Both the position numbers and the translations under genes were made by a program. Shown here piece after piece: positions 1-10,302 of a stretch of DNA of 64,000 nt. The DNA is from Labia minor (Eukaryota; Arthropoda; Insecta; Dermaptera; Spongiphoridae), in the NCBI GenBank assembly GCA_963082975.1, contig OY720345.1, forward strand, positions 34,294,611 through 34,358,610. The letters are read 5' to 3'. A model generated the notes under the pieces. That model was not told the DNA's origin. It saw only the letters and a list, made by a program, of their open reading frames with translations, and searched no databases. The first letter of the stretch is position 1; each line of letters starts with the position of its first letter.

Positions 1-404
1 AATATGAGAAATCAAGCTTAAAAATAGAAACAAACTTTGTAAAAAAATAACCTATAGTCATTTTTTATAAATCTCTTGACCCAGTGAAAGATTCCGTAGA
101 GGAAATTGAAAAGCATCCAATATCTGCATGTTGGGATACATTTTACTGGATGTCTTTGTGAATTGTGTACAGAAACTGATTTAAAGCAAACGTTCTGTAA
201 ACAGTGTTAAATAAATATTGCTTTTAAATGAGCTTCCTAGTGGAATTTAAAAATATTTCTATGATAGGCATAGGCGTCGGGCCGGGGGGGGGGAGGGGGG
301 CAAGTGACCTCCCAAACATTGTGCAAAACATAAATTTAAAAGCGATTAGTTTTGTAACTGAGAACCCAAAAGTAAAAAACATCTTTAAATTACGTATAAG
401 TATA
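1..404. other. A+T-rich intronic sequence with a G-run
   Basis: This probably belongs to an upstream intron of the gene. It holds a G-tract block at about 275-300 (runs of nine and six Gs), which could form a G-quadruplex. It also holds a short Cys-rich reading frame at about 149-209 that ends in CKQC just before an aataaa-type signal. No gene is recognised. Confidence 0.4.
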
Positions 405-412
405 GTCCAAAC

Positions 413-1998
413 TAGAGGGTAACTTTTCCCAGAATATTTTCGTTCCCGGGAATCGGAAATTTAAAAATGCATTTCCCGGGATTCCCTAGAATCCCGGGAA
501 ATTATAAAAAAAATACTAAATTTGAGGTGGTAATTGTAAAAGTTTTACGAAAAAGTTAAATAAATGTTGTTTTTGCCAAAAAATAAAATAAATTTAATTC
601 AAAAGTAAAAAAAAAATTCTATAAGATATAATATATAATCATCAAAATATAACATTGACATAATTATTTTCTTATACTTGTTTAAATAACATTTTATAAA
701 CGAGAAGCATTCAAGGGAAATGTCGCCTAAAACTGAGATCCTATATATTAGAGGAGTAACGATTAGTTATTCCCTTTTATTTTTTTTGTTTCTTTGTGTT
801 TTTTTTTTGCATTATTTTTGTATTTTGTTTTTCTTATTTTGGTTTTTCTTTACTGTATATATCTAAAAAGATGGAAAACTGAAACTCTGAGTCTGTGATT
901 ATGTGTGCCCTCAATTAAAGACATTTATGATGGTTGATTGAGTGTTAGTTATTATGTAAATATATATGTTTTGCTTTTTTTTTTTTATTTGCTTTTTGGA
1001 TGTTTTTGCTATTTTGTTTTGTCACCACCCAAAAAGGTGGACTGAAATAACATACAGAATGATTGTATATATATTTCTTGAATAAATAAATAATAATATT
1101 TATTTATTTATCAAAAAATATAATTAGTTCTTTAACTTACTCGCTTTCAACGACAGCTTATTTATATTAATTTAAGTTAAGGGGTAGGTGATGGAGAGGG
1201 GTTAATTTGAAGGGTGTAAGGAAAATTACTCTCTTTCCAAATGGTCAAGTCCAATAGTGTAATTTATTATTGTTACCTATTCAAGAACTATTTTATATAG
1301 AACCCTTAACAAAAAAGTTATGGCAATTAAAACAGACCCAAGCTTGAGAAATCGAATTTTAAGTCTAAAAGTAGATTGACCGTTATAACTTATACCAATT
1401 TCTATTACACGTGCAGATATATAACTATATATATTTATATAAATACAAAAAAAAGTTAAATACAAAATAATTTGGCAATGGCAACTGCCTTCTGCCAGAG
1501 TTAAAAAAACTCAAGAAATAGAAAAAAAAGTTGATAGAAAACTTCGAATTTTGAATAATGCTCAATGTACCAAATTTCATGATTCTAGCTCAAACCGTTT
1601 TTGCGTAATCTTGGTTACATACACACACACACACACACATACACACACAGACATTTTTCTCAACCTTAGTGAAAATGATTCAGGAAACTTCATAACGTAT
1701 AAAAACATCAAAATCTCAACATCGAAAATTTTCGTGATCGCAATACTATCTCTTACGAGATAGTAATTAAAGGGAGAGAAATAAAGAAAAGGAAAAAAAT
1801 TATAACAAAAGACAAATGTATATATGTACACTTGTATTTTATATTTATTACGATTATTTCAGTTAATAAATAAAGATTTCGATATCGGCATCATAATCAG
1901 CATGAAAAATAATTTGTTTTGATTTCCCGAGAAATGTTTATTTTTTCCCCGGGAAACGGGAAATAAAAATTGAGGGAATTCCCGGGAATAACCCTCTA
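413..1998. mobile_element. Non-autonomous hAT-type DNA transposon
   Basis: The ends are inverted: TAGAGGGTAAC at 413 and the complement of TAGAGGGTTATTCCCGGG at 1998, with CCCGGG-rich subterminal repeats on both sides. Flanking 8-mers GTCCAAAC (405-412) and GTCTAAAC (1999-2006) match at seven of eight positions, the 8-bp target duplication expected of hAT. No transposase frame survives; the interior is A+T-rich with T-rich runs. A Q-family fragment lies at 1529-1765. The element sits left of exon A, in an intron of the host gene. Confidence 0.75.
1529..1765 (-). mobile_element. Q-family (Helentron/DINE-like) element, 5' half
   Basis: In the minus orientation it begins TTACTATCTCG then a GAGATAGTATTGCG-type start, passes through a (GT)n microsatellite (seen here as CA repeats at about 1620-1650) and stops at the sequence corresponding to TCTATCAACTTT. 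The 3' half with the terminal hairpin is missing. It is nested within the hAT element. Confidence 0.7.
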
Positions 1999-2006
1999 GT
2001 CTAAAC

Positions 2007-2583
2007 GTCATGAATAAATAAATAATTTATTTTGTCTAAATTTTTTCCGGTGGAGACCCCCGGGACCCCCCTGAGTGCACCCCCCGGACTCCCCTGCCCC
2101 CCACATCATAATAGATCACGCTACACCTCTCATTGATTGGAATGATAAATAAATTTCTCTTCTTTTGGCTATTATTTTTATTTTTGTTATGAATTAACAC
2201 ACAAATAATTAGTTTCCCCATATGAATATAAATTTGTTCTCTTCGGTTTTTTTTTATTCTGTAAATTTACAATTTTCAGTTCATTGGAATTTCATTAATG
2301 CGGAAAATTGTGGGAATTAGTTCTAAAGGGTCGCCTATCTTCATTTACTGCTATTGAATCATGAGCAAATATGTTCATAAGTATTATTGACTAACTTCTG
2401 AACCAATAAATGGTGTATCATTGATTGATGTCTCTCAGATGATTCCCCAAAAATTAATGCTAAAAGATAATGTTATATAATATTAAATAAAAATCTACTT
2501 CAATATGTGAAACTTAAATTCTTCCCTGTTTTTGTTCGAGAAACTAATATTTTCTCTGTAATATTTCATATACTATTAAATTT
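2007..2583. other. A+T-rich spacer with a C-run block
   Basis: The segment contains a G+C-rich tract at 2045-2105 made of CCCC-type runs (cccccgggacccccc style), unlike anything next to it. It may be part of an older element interrupted by the hAT insertion, because a comparable G-run lies to the left of that insertion at about 275-300. No gene is seen. Confidence 0.4.
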
Positions 2584-3230
2584 TTACCGACCGACGATAG
2601 TAATGGAGGTATTGTTTTCACACCAAATTTCACATGTGGAGATTTTTACATATCTCCACGAATCATTTTCTTAACAGAAAAAAGTATTTTTAGCATGATG
2701 TCTGTCCGTCCGTCTGTCCGTCTGTCCGTCAGTCTGTCCGTCCGTATAGATGTGTACAGCCTGAACGGCTCAACGGATTTTGATGAAATTTGGTATATTT
2801 ACTTAATGCATCAGTGGGATGAATTGATCAACTTTTGGTGCAAATCCGAAAACCGGAAGTGGTAGTATTAGCGATCGACGATAAGAAGGGAAGGGTTATT
2901 TTCGCACCAAATTTCACATAAGGAGATTTTTTTACATATCACCACGAATGTATTGGTTTTATCCTCGGGAAAAATCATCTTCATTATGTTTTTCTTAATT
3001 TAAAATTATATGTCGTCACCCAGCCCTTCACGTTACAGCCTCGGGCAACGCCGGCTACTTCAGCTATATATTATAAATAAAATAAAATTAAAAATATTTA
3101 TGTTATATCCATATCTGTTTTTTATTACATTAATAGATATATTAAAATTATTTGAAATTGTTTCTGTAGCTGGAAATTAATTTATTTCAAACCGTCGGTC
3201 GGTTCGGACCTGGCCACAGGTCAACTTATT
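2584..3230 (+). mobile_element. P-family Helentron/DINE-1-like element, copy 1
   Basis: It starts TTACCGACCGACGATAG and ends in the hairpin GACCTGGCCACAGGTC followed by AACTTATT. The ACCGACCGAC motif recurs inverted near the 3' end (cgtcggtcggt). A (GTCC/GTCT)n microsatellite lies near the centre at about 2700-2750. This combination is the described plan of non-autonomous Helentrons (DINE-1/HINE). Unlike most copies here, its 3' third carries a cgggcaacgccggctacttcagcta motif (see findings). Confidence 0.8.
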
Positions 3231-4034
3231 TTTAAAGATATCTATTTATATGAGTATAGTATGGTTTCCTAACCTTTTTTCTATGTTGACCTCTTTTAAA
3301 CTTTCTTCTCGTTTAATATGCCCGATTTTCTTGATGCAGTATAAGTATATCAATAAAGTTTAACATAGAACTATGAGCATTTAATAGAGTATAATTTTAA
3401 CAATTTTACAACAAAGTAAATAATTTTATTATTAATAGTAGTAGTAGATCTATATGTGTATAATATAATTATATAATATAGTTAATAAAACTTACAATTC
3501 AATACTTAATAAATTAATACTTACATAAATGATTAATAGGCATTGCTAGTTTAAAAAATTAATGTGACGGTTGAAGCTGTTCTTTTTTGATAATTTTTTT
3601 GATATCAGATTCAAGTTTTACTTCCCAACATTTGTATACTATAATATAACTAATCAATATATTCAAATATTTTATTTATTAAAAATTATTGGAAAATATT
3701 TATTTACAAAAGAATTAACTCTCAATCAAAAAAAACTATTTAAATTAAATGGTATGCTATTTTGATTGACAATTTTTAACAAAAATTCCAATGGGAAATT
3801 CCTAAAAAAATACCTTAAATTGGCAATTGTTTCTATTTACTTTTTTATATAGTTTTTACTTCGTAAAGAAATTCTTTACTTTTTTTTAGTAATTGAAAGA
3901 GGAAATTTCATTTAATAGCCCCTTCAAGTTTTGTCGACCCTATTCAAAGCTCCATTGACCCCTAAGAAGTCTTCTTGAACCCTCTTCCTAATGTATAAGA
4001 AATGTTGATATAAGAATACTTAATCGCATAATAT
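3231..4034. other. A+T-rich spacer between P copies
   Basis: Mostly simple A+T sequence. The stretch 3262-3300 (tggtttcctaacc then tctatgttgacc) and the stretch 3925-4000 (rich in gacccct) look like the two degenerate ends of a hAT-like repeat, but I could not find a convincing target duplication. Confidence 0.3.
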
Positions 4035-4650
4035 TTACCGACCGACGATAGTAAGGGAGGTATTGTTTTCACACCATATTTCACATGTGGAGATTTTTAC
4101 ATATCTCCACGAATCATGCATTTTCTTAACAGAAAAAAGTATTTTTAGCATGATGTCTGTCCGTCCGTCCGTCTGTCCGTATAGATGTGACAGCCTGAAC
4201 GGCTCAACGGATTTTGATGAAATTTGGTATATTTACTTAATGCATCAGTGGGATGAATTGATCAACTTTTGGTGGAAATCCGAAAACCGGAAGTGGTAGT
4301 ATTAGCGATCGACGATAGGAAGGGAAGGGTTATTTTCGCACCAAATTTCACATAAGGAGATTTTTTACATATCACCACGAATCATGCACTTTGTATTGGT
4401 TTTATCCTCGAGAAAAATCATTTTTATTAGTTTTTTCTTAATTTAAAATTATATGACGTCATCCAGCCATTCATGACGTCACAGCTTGGTCTTACATATA
4501 TATTATAAATAAAATAAAATTAAAAATATTTATGTTATATCCATATCTGTTTTTTATTACATTAATAGATATATTAATTGTTTCTGTAGCTGGAAATTAA
4601 TTTATTTCAAACCGTCGGTCGGTTCGGACCTGGCCACAGGTCAACTTATT
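4035..4650 (+). mobile_element. P-family Helentron/DINE-1-like element, copy 2
   Basis: It has the same termini as copy 1: TTACCGACCGACG at the start, GACCTGGCCACAGGTC plus AACTTATT at the end. The GTCY microsatellite is at about 4157-4180. A small deletion lies in the 3' third. Its central 3' part has the common tgacgtcat / tgacgtcac palindromic repeats seen in most copies. Confidence 0.82.
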
Positions 4651-5012
4651 TTTGCTGATTTTTTAATATATTTCATTTAAAATTTAAACATTAAAAAAAA
4701 ATAATTTTAATAAAAAATAAAAAAAAAAAATTAAAAGTTATAGCTTTCCATATTATTTGGTTATTACCTATAATGTTAATGAAATATTATTTTTATAGTA
4801 TGTCTACATACAATACATATAATGATTTTCACAATTTTTATTTTAATTTTCGAATAAATATTTTGTAATTTGATTAATTATAATAATAAATTACAATTAC
4901 TATTCATTTAAATTTTTTATTTTATAGTTTTTTAAATACAAATTTAGTTTAATTATTTTTTTACAATTATTTAAATGTTATTTTAATTAATATATAATTT
5001 TTTGTTTTTCAG
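4651..5012. other. A+T-rich intron end before exon A
   Basis: Nearly pure A+T with poly-A and poly-T runs, ending in the pyrimidine tract and AG used by exon A. Nothing else is visible. Confidence 0.5.
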
Positions 5013-5180
5013 CTGGAACAACTTTATGTAGAAGTATTATATACAATCAAAAATAAAGTGGGTGCATCCACCGGCCCCTATTCCCATTATAAAGAGGAGC
5101 TCTACTCATATGCCCAACAGGCTTTTGGTATCCACCCGGAACATCATCGGACCTTTTTGAGCATTGCCAGTGAGGAAAAA
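5013..5180 (+). CDS. BAIAP3: Munc13-4/BAIAP3-family protein, exon A (linker before the first C2 domain)
   Basis: This internal coding exon is 56 whole codons long and in phase 0 at both ends. It has a pyrimidine-rich acceptor (tttttgtttttcag) just before 5013 and a consensus donor (gtaagt) at 5181. The peptide starts LEQLYVEVLYTIKNKVG, runs through HYKEELYSYAQQAFGI and ends SIASEEK. Remembered BAIAP3/Munc13-4 proteins have the same pattern just before their first C2 domain, with a YAQ-AFG core and then an SEEK-type run. Family members tether and prime secretory granules and endosome-derived vesicles for SNARE-mediated, calcium-regulated fusion. The exon is much richer in G+C than its surroundings and its frame continues seamlessly into exon B. 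Upstream exons must lie left of the window. Confidence in the family is high; which paralogue it is (BAIAP3, UNC13D or staccato type) is inference. Confidence 0.85.
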
Positions 5181-5242
5181 GTAAGTAATGAATTATTTTA
5201 TTTATTTTTGCATTTACTAACAATGAATTGAATTTGTTACAG

Positions 5243-5309
5243 CCTCCAATTGTGGTCCTGAACGTGGTGGTCCTGGAGGCGGAAGGCCTGGAGGCCAAGG
5301 ACGCCAACG
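5243..5309 (+). CDS. BAIAP3: Munc13-4/BAIAP3-family protein, exon B (first strand of the C2 domain)
   Basis: This 67-bp exon follows exon A after an intron of only 62 bp. Its acceptor is ttgttacag and its donor gtaagc starts at 5310. It encodes PPIVVLNVVVLEAEGL then EAKDANG, which is the opening beta strand and first calcium-binding loop of the family's N-terminal C2 domain. The aspartate in KDANG corresponds to a loop-1 calcium ligand. The exon ends after the first base of a glycine codon, and exon C at 47540 supplies the other two bases. If the following intron were retained, translation would stop nine bases beyond the donor pair region (KPGL then a stop at about 5325). G+C is very high for this window, consistent with purifying selection on codons. 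Confidence 0.88.
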
Positions 5310-5779
5310 GTAAGCCAGGTCTCTAGCGCTTCGCTTATTTCCTACGTGTCCAGTGTCTTGTGTGTCGTCGGTTGTATTAGACACTAGTACATTTGTCGTA
5401 CTCATCCAGAGACACACTTCGTCACTTGAACGCAGACAAACAGGTGTAGCGCTCTTGAACGTTGCCCACATTCAATCAACAAAGCACACGCCACATTTCC
5501 AAAGCACACACCCTTTCAAACCTTTTATAACCTTGCTGGTCACATTTTTTTACAAATTCACAAAGCACTCCCAATAAATAAAAGAAATAAGATTTATTCG
5601 GCCCATTTGTATTATTCATTGCTATATCTGGATTTCTACTTCAATTTATTAGGTCCTTAGTTTTTCAGAACCAAAGAAAATCGTTTTAAAATAAAGTGCC
5701 AAAATAAAATCCTATTAAACAAAATATTAAATTCAAAAAAAAAAAAAATATAGTTATAAAAATAATAAAACATATAATC

Positions 5780-5930
5780 GTGACTCTAAAGTGGTTTAGT
5801 GGTTAGCACGACAATCTACCACACCGAAAACTCGAGTTTGGGCCTAGAAAGATTCAATGATTAATCATTTCTCTTTAAAGCTCTGCGTGATCCTCAGGGC
5901 CTATCCGCAAATAATAATAATAAAACGTAT
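5780..5930 (+). repeat. tRNA-derived SINE, family 1
   Basis: A tRNA-like head has an A-box-like TTTAGTGGTTAGCACG and a degenerate B box around GAGTTTGGGCCTAG. It is followed by a body (atttctctttaaag, gtgatcctcagggcc) and an (AAT)n tail. A second copy with the same order lies at 50228-50350. It is a pol III-type SINE, not a functional tRNA gene, because the cloverleaf is not maintained. Confidence 0.65.
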
Positions 5931-5934
5931 AACC

Positions 5935-7130
5935 ATCTCAATACTTTAACTATTAACGTCTAGTCTTATAGAAATTAAATAAATACAATTTCTTATATTT
6001 TCAATTTTTAAAAATAATTTATTAATTCAGTCTCTTATGTAATTTTTTTTTTGTTATTATTTATTTATTCATTTCTTCAAATTTGTTAGAAGATTTTTTA
6101 TTGCAATTCCTTGTCCAATAGATGGATTCGATTATTGATCTATTATGAAAAAGACGCAAAATAATGAAAACTTACTTCCAATCACCCCCCAGTATAAATA
6201 TTCAAAAACATTCACAAAAACTATTTCAAGAGTAAACCTTTAGAACCGTGTAAACGGGTAAATGTCAAATGAGGTTCTTCGTTAATAACATTAATGTATA
6301 AGCAAGTTTATAACAGGGGTAGATGAATTTGCATACTTTACCCATAGAAATAATTAAATTTTTAAAATGATTGACTTTTCTTAATTATAATCACGATATT
6401 AATAATCCTCAAATGCACAATCTTCCTAAATTCTTTGAAATGTTTTGGTCTGTATCAATCAAAAACAAGAAATTAAATATATGGATATATGTATATATCT
6501 TAAAGTTTTTTATTATTATTAACGACATGTCGGAATCTGAGGCGATTAACGCTACTTTCGGATTTTATCAAACTTCTATTATTTTATCCAAATTATAATA
6601 AATAGATTAATTAATTAATTAATTATTCTAAGCCTATTGGAGTCACTATAAAAAGGTCATTCCGGACTAGAATAGAATAACTAAATTAATATAGTTGATA
6701 TGTGGACAAAATTGTACTAACAAACAAATTAGTCTCATAAGAACGAATAATATCATTATCGAAGACCAAGTCAAAAAATATATAGTAAATCTATTGAAAT
6801 AGCTGCAAAAAGATCGAACAAGAATAGCTTTAAATAAATAATGAATAAATAAATAAATAAATAAATATATATAAATATTTGTCTTCTTTATTAACACATG
6901 ATAATGTTTTTACTTTAAGTTGCATCTCATGAGCAAATGATAATTATAGAGGTATAATAATAATAATAATTGTTAAGCCATTTAAAATATTTGAATTACA
7001 ATTTATATTATAGCTATAAACGGACTTTTCACAATTCTAATCAACAACTAATCAAATTTATGATATAATTTAATAATAACAATAGGAATAATAATTGTCC
7101 TCGGTTCCAATTAGCGAGAGTTGTTCACGT
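5935..7130. other. A+T-rich intron with a possible LINE scrap
   Basis: At about 6520-6600 (+) a short frame reads NDMSESEAINATFGFYQ. This resembles the jockey-type RT segment around SDMP-NATFADDT, compare the clearer fragment at 50590-50960. The rest is simple A+T sequence with short (AATT)n and (AAAT)n runs, and no gene is seen. Confidence 0.3.
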
Positions 7131-7138
7131 TTATGTTT

Positions 7139-7141
<3 letters not shown>

Positions 7142-7172
<31 letters not shown>
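7142..7172. repeat. (TA)n microsatellite
   Basis: Uninterrupted alternating AT dinucleotides. Confidence 0.95.
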
Positions 7173-7175
<3 letters not shown>

Positions 7176-7627
7176 AATAGCCTTTCAGTATTTTAGGTTT
7201 AATTTTTTAAATATTTATTATAATAGATATACCTATATATATTTATACACTGACTGTAAAACGAAAAAAAGTATGCCTTTTTTAATTTTATCAAATAAAT
7301 AATTAATTTATGTATACACTATTTTTTTGTTCCATTTAACATATTATTTTATTAATCATGAATTAATTTAAAAATAACAAGAGAATTAAAATAATAAAAT
7401 ATTCTAATTATTTCATCATATTTTGATATCTGACACCGAATACCTTTCTATATTCTTGATCTTGTTCCCGCTAAAACAGGGATGAGCACCAAGCATAAGA
7501 GTATACACAATAACATTTTATTGGTATCCTAAATTTTTGCGGGTCACTTAATTACTGTTAAGTTAATTAGATATTATAATAATCGCTATAACAATGAAAT
7601 GAATTTTTGATACTTTGAAAAAGACAT

Positions 7628-7846
7628 CAGACCTGTCAAGGGAATTTCCCTAGCGGGACGGATTCAACCCAGCCTCTGGGAACAACATTGGGGAAAAGCT
7701 ACTTGATAGCGCCTCCGATCAAAAACAGCAAGTTAAAGGTTGAGAGGACCCGTTCTACTGATCATAGGACACCTCATTGATATAACCGACTTGATAGGCG
7801 TTGTCCTTGCGTAGAACGTATAAAGTCATTTTTTTTTTTTTTTTTT
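7628..7846 (+). repeat. tRNA-derived SINE, family 2, 5'-truncated, T-tailed
   Basis: The body matches the full-length minus-strand copy at 34561-34832 (gggacgga then tcaacccagcctc, then gatagcgcctccgatcaaaa, then cttgataggcgttgtcctt). The tRNA head is missing. The element ends in a run of about 18 Ts and is flanked by 10-bp duplications AAAAAGACAT at 7618-7627 and 7847-7856. This shows retrotransposition of a 5'-truncated copy. Confidence 0.75.
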
Positions 7847-7916
7847 AAAAAGACATGTATTATGTGAATTGTTCATTAAATATTTAAGGTTTTTAATAAT
7901 TTATTTAGTTGTTTAT

Positions 7917-8836
7917 TACGATCTTGCCAGAGATAGTATTGCGATCACGAAAATTTTCGACGTGGAGAGTTTTTATACGTTTTGAATGTCCCTGAATCAT
8001 TTTCACTAAGCTTTAGAAAAATGTCAGTGTGTGTGTGTGCTGACAAGATTATGCAAAAACGTATTGAGCTAGAATCATGAAATTTGGTATATGGGCATTA
8101 TTCAAAATTCGTAGCTTTCTAACAACTTTTGAGAAGTTCATTCGGAAGAGGACTATTACCTACTACGTTTTCATTTTTTTTTTCCTATTAACTGATCGTA
8201 AAAATAAAGATATATATTTGATAGTTTTTCACATGATTAAAAATTGTATAAAACTGCTATAATTAGATTTTCAGCTTATTATATATTATATATATAAGAT
8301 ATTCCATTATTTGTTTTCATATTTTTCTTTATTCTCTGACATTATTTATATATTTGAAGTAAAAATATAATTTATTTGAAATAAAACTGGGAAATAAAAA
8401 AGTTCTTATATAGTATATATATGTAGATTTGTAGAAAAAAAAGAAATATACTATACCAAAGAATTTTAATTTTAACTATTCAAAGCTCAAGGATAAAAGA
8501 AAGTGTGGTGCCCCACATTGCCGATAGGTTGCGTTGCGGATATCCTATTCACTCCAAATGGTTCTGCTCAAAGAGGACATCTAAAAATTAAAGAAAAAAT
8601 TCTCACATGCAATAGAAGGGATTTTTCAAAATATTTAAAATTTTTTGACATGTTGACTGCTAATCACGCGCCAACACGTGATGTGGTGTCATCAACAAAG
8701 AACCAAACTCGCGTTGCTTTAATAAATATTATTTATTAATTTTAATTTATAATTAATTAAATTTAATATAAATATTTAATATATGTTAATTAAACCAACT
8801 CAAATTTGCGAGATAGTCGAGTGGAGGCACTCCAGA
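7917..8836 (+). mobile_element. Q-family element, interrupted by another repeat
   Basis: The 5' part (GAGATAGTATTGCGATCACG, then a GT-rich microsatellite) and the 3' part (CACGCGCCAACACGTGA, then GCGAGATAGTCGAGTGG and cactccag) match the uninterrupted copy at 12511-13114. Between about 8277 and 8630 unrelated sequence has been inserted, containing the R repeat. Confidence 0.7.
8300..8545 (+). repeat. R repeat (possible LTR fragment)
   Basis: This matches 20975-21215 in the opposite orientation over tttttc-attctctgaca, ggataaaagaaagt and gccgataggt. It is inserted in a Q element. The longer copy near 20895 has an aataaa signal and could be part of an LTR, but both termini are not defined. Confidence 0.5.
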
Positions 8837-9130
8837 TATCTTTTGTTTGCGGCTCTCCAAAAAATATGGAACTTTCGTTTATCTTTTTGATAAAAAAGGT
8901 TGCTCACCCTTGCCTTAACTGAATCAGTTAATAAGATATAATTAAAATTGATATTTATAATAGATAAATTAAAATTAATCGCATTATTGTGTGAAATATG
9001 AAGATTAGGTGTCCTTTTAACCTTGAAATTGTGATCGGCTAAATATCATTTATTATTTCATAATAAATTAATAATTGAATTATTTATAATTTCATAATAA
9101 AAGTGTTATTTATGAATAATTTATTTTTAT

Positions 9131-9290
9131 CTATCTATCTCTGTGCCTCTACTAAAATGTTGTTGGTCGCAGTAACTACATTCCTCCAAATGTCCCTATC
9201 CTGAGTTACTTACTCCCACACATCTAACTCTTATTATCTCCCATCTCTATTATGTCCCTTCTTACGCCCTTGGTATTCTCTATCAAATTT
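9131..9290 (-). mobile_element. LINE 3'-end fragment
   Basis: Read on the minus strand it shows a decayed form of the C-terminal LINE signature seen intact at 18447-18640 (aactcaggatagggacat-ttgg, the AQDR-W region), then a short tail of TAGATAGATA repeats. Multiple stops and frameshifts make it a 5'-truncated dead copy. Confidence 0.5.
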
Positions 9291-9780
9291 AATTTTATAT
9301 GATAAAATATATAAATTTAATATATTTCTTTTACACCTATAATGAAACATTACAAAATTCCAGATTTCTTAATTATTGAAATCAAATTAAATATAATTGA
9401 ATTATTGAAGTATTTATTATACATTAATACTTATTTCAATAATTTTTGTAAAATAAAAATTACTTTGTTTTAGGAAATTTGAACACAGTTATATAGATAC
9501 AATGTAATTATTAATAATTAAGGAATTTCAACTTAGCAGTTTTCAATTAAACACATTCTGACACTTTCTTATAAATAATTTAATTAATGTTATTTTAATT
9601 TTCTATTGTATTATCGGATAAAAAATAATTTTATTATGTTGTAAATATTTTTTAACCTCCCGTAATTAATTCTTTATTCTTATCTTCTGGATGGAAATGA
9701 AACGATGTATCAAAATTTCAAATGCTTCTTTAGAAAACTTTCGAAGATATAGACATTTTATATTGATATATTTATATATA
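9291..9780. other. A+T-rich spacer
   Basis: Simple A+T sequence with short direct repeats. No gene or element end was recognised. Confidence 0.5.
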
Positions 9781-10302
9781 CGAGGGCAGATCAATAAGTC
9801 TGTGACTTCTTGAATTTCTCGTCTCTTAAATGAAATGGCAACACTATTCCTGTCAGCAGGCAACCATCAGCTGACTCCTGCCGAAATTTGAACCAGCTGG
9901 GTGTTTTAATTTGTTTGACATCCATTAATAGCAGACTATTTCGAGATTTGATAAGAAAATTGAAAAAAGTGTATTTCCATAAAAATCCATGAAATGGGAT
10001 ACGAATTGCTCCCTCATCCGCCCTATTCTTCTAATTTAGCTCCGAGTGACTATTTCTTGTTTACAAACCTGAAGAAATGGCTCAGCGGAAAGAGATTTGA
10101 CTCCAACGATGAAATCATTTTACAAACAAATCTATTTTGATGTCCTCGACAACTCTTATTTTTTGCAAGGGATAAAAAAATTGGAGAAACCTTGGACGAA
10201 GTTTATAGAGGTCAAAGGAGACTACGTTGAAAAATAGAATAATTTTTTATCCAAAAACCTGTGTTTCATTCGAAAAGTCACGGACTTATTGACCTGCCTT
10301 CG
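9781..10302 (+). pseudogene. mariner transposon, internally deleted, dead transposase
   Basis: Inverted ends CGAGGGCAGATCAATAAGTC and, complemented, CGAAGGCAGGTCAATAAGTC bound a 522-bp element. A full mariner is about 1.3 kb. The surviving C-terminal transposase encodes HEMGYELLPHPPYS, then LAPSDYFLF and NLKKWLSGKRF. This is the mariner signature containing the third catalytic aspartate (D34D type) in PSDYF. Frameshifts and stops follow at about 10140, and the first two catalytic aspartates are deleted. A TA dinucleotide precedes the left end; the right flank is TG. Confidence 0.85.

Noticed and set aside
1551-1831. Overlapping open frames of 70 and 84 codons around 1620-1650
   Set aside because: They run through a CA/GT microsatellite (repeated THTH and VCVC residues) inside a Q element; this is repeat, not coding sequence.
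2700-2750. Possible CRISPR-like array in the GTCC/GTCT runs
   Set aside because: The repeats are 4 bp without spacers, lie inside transposons, and the genome is eukaryotic.
5047-5471. Minus-strand frames of 86 and 84 codons over exons A and B
   Set aside because: They are antisense shadows of the G+C-rich exons and cross the splice sites; the + frames have clear family similarity.
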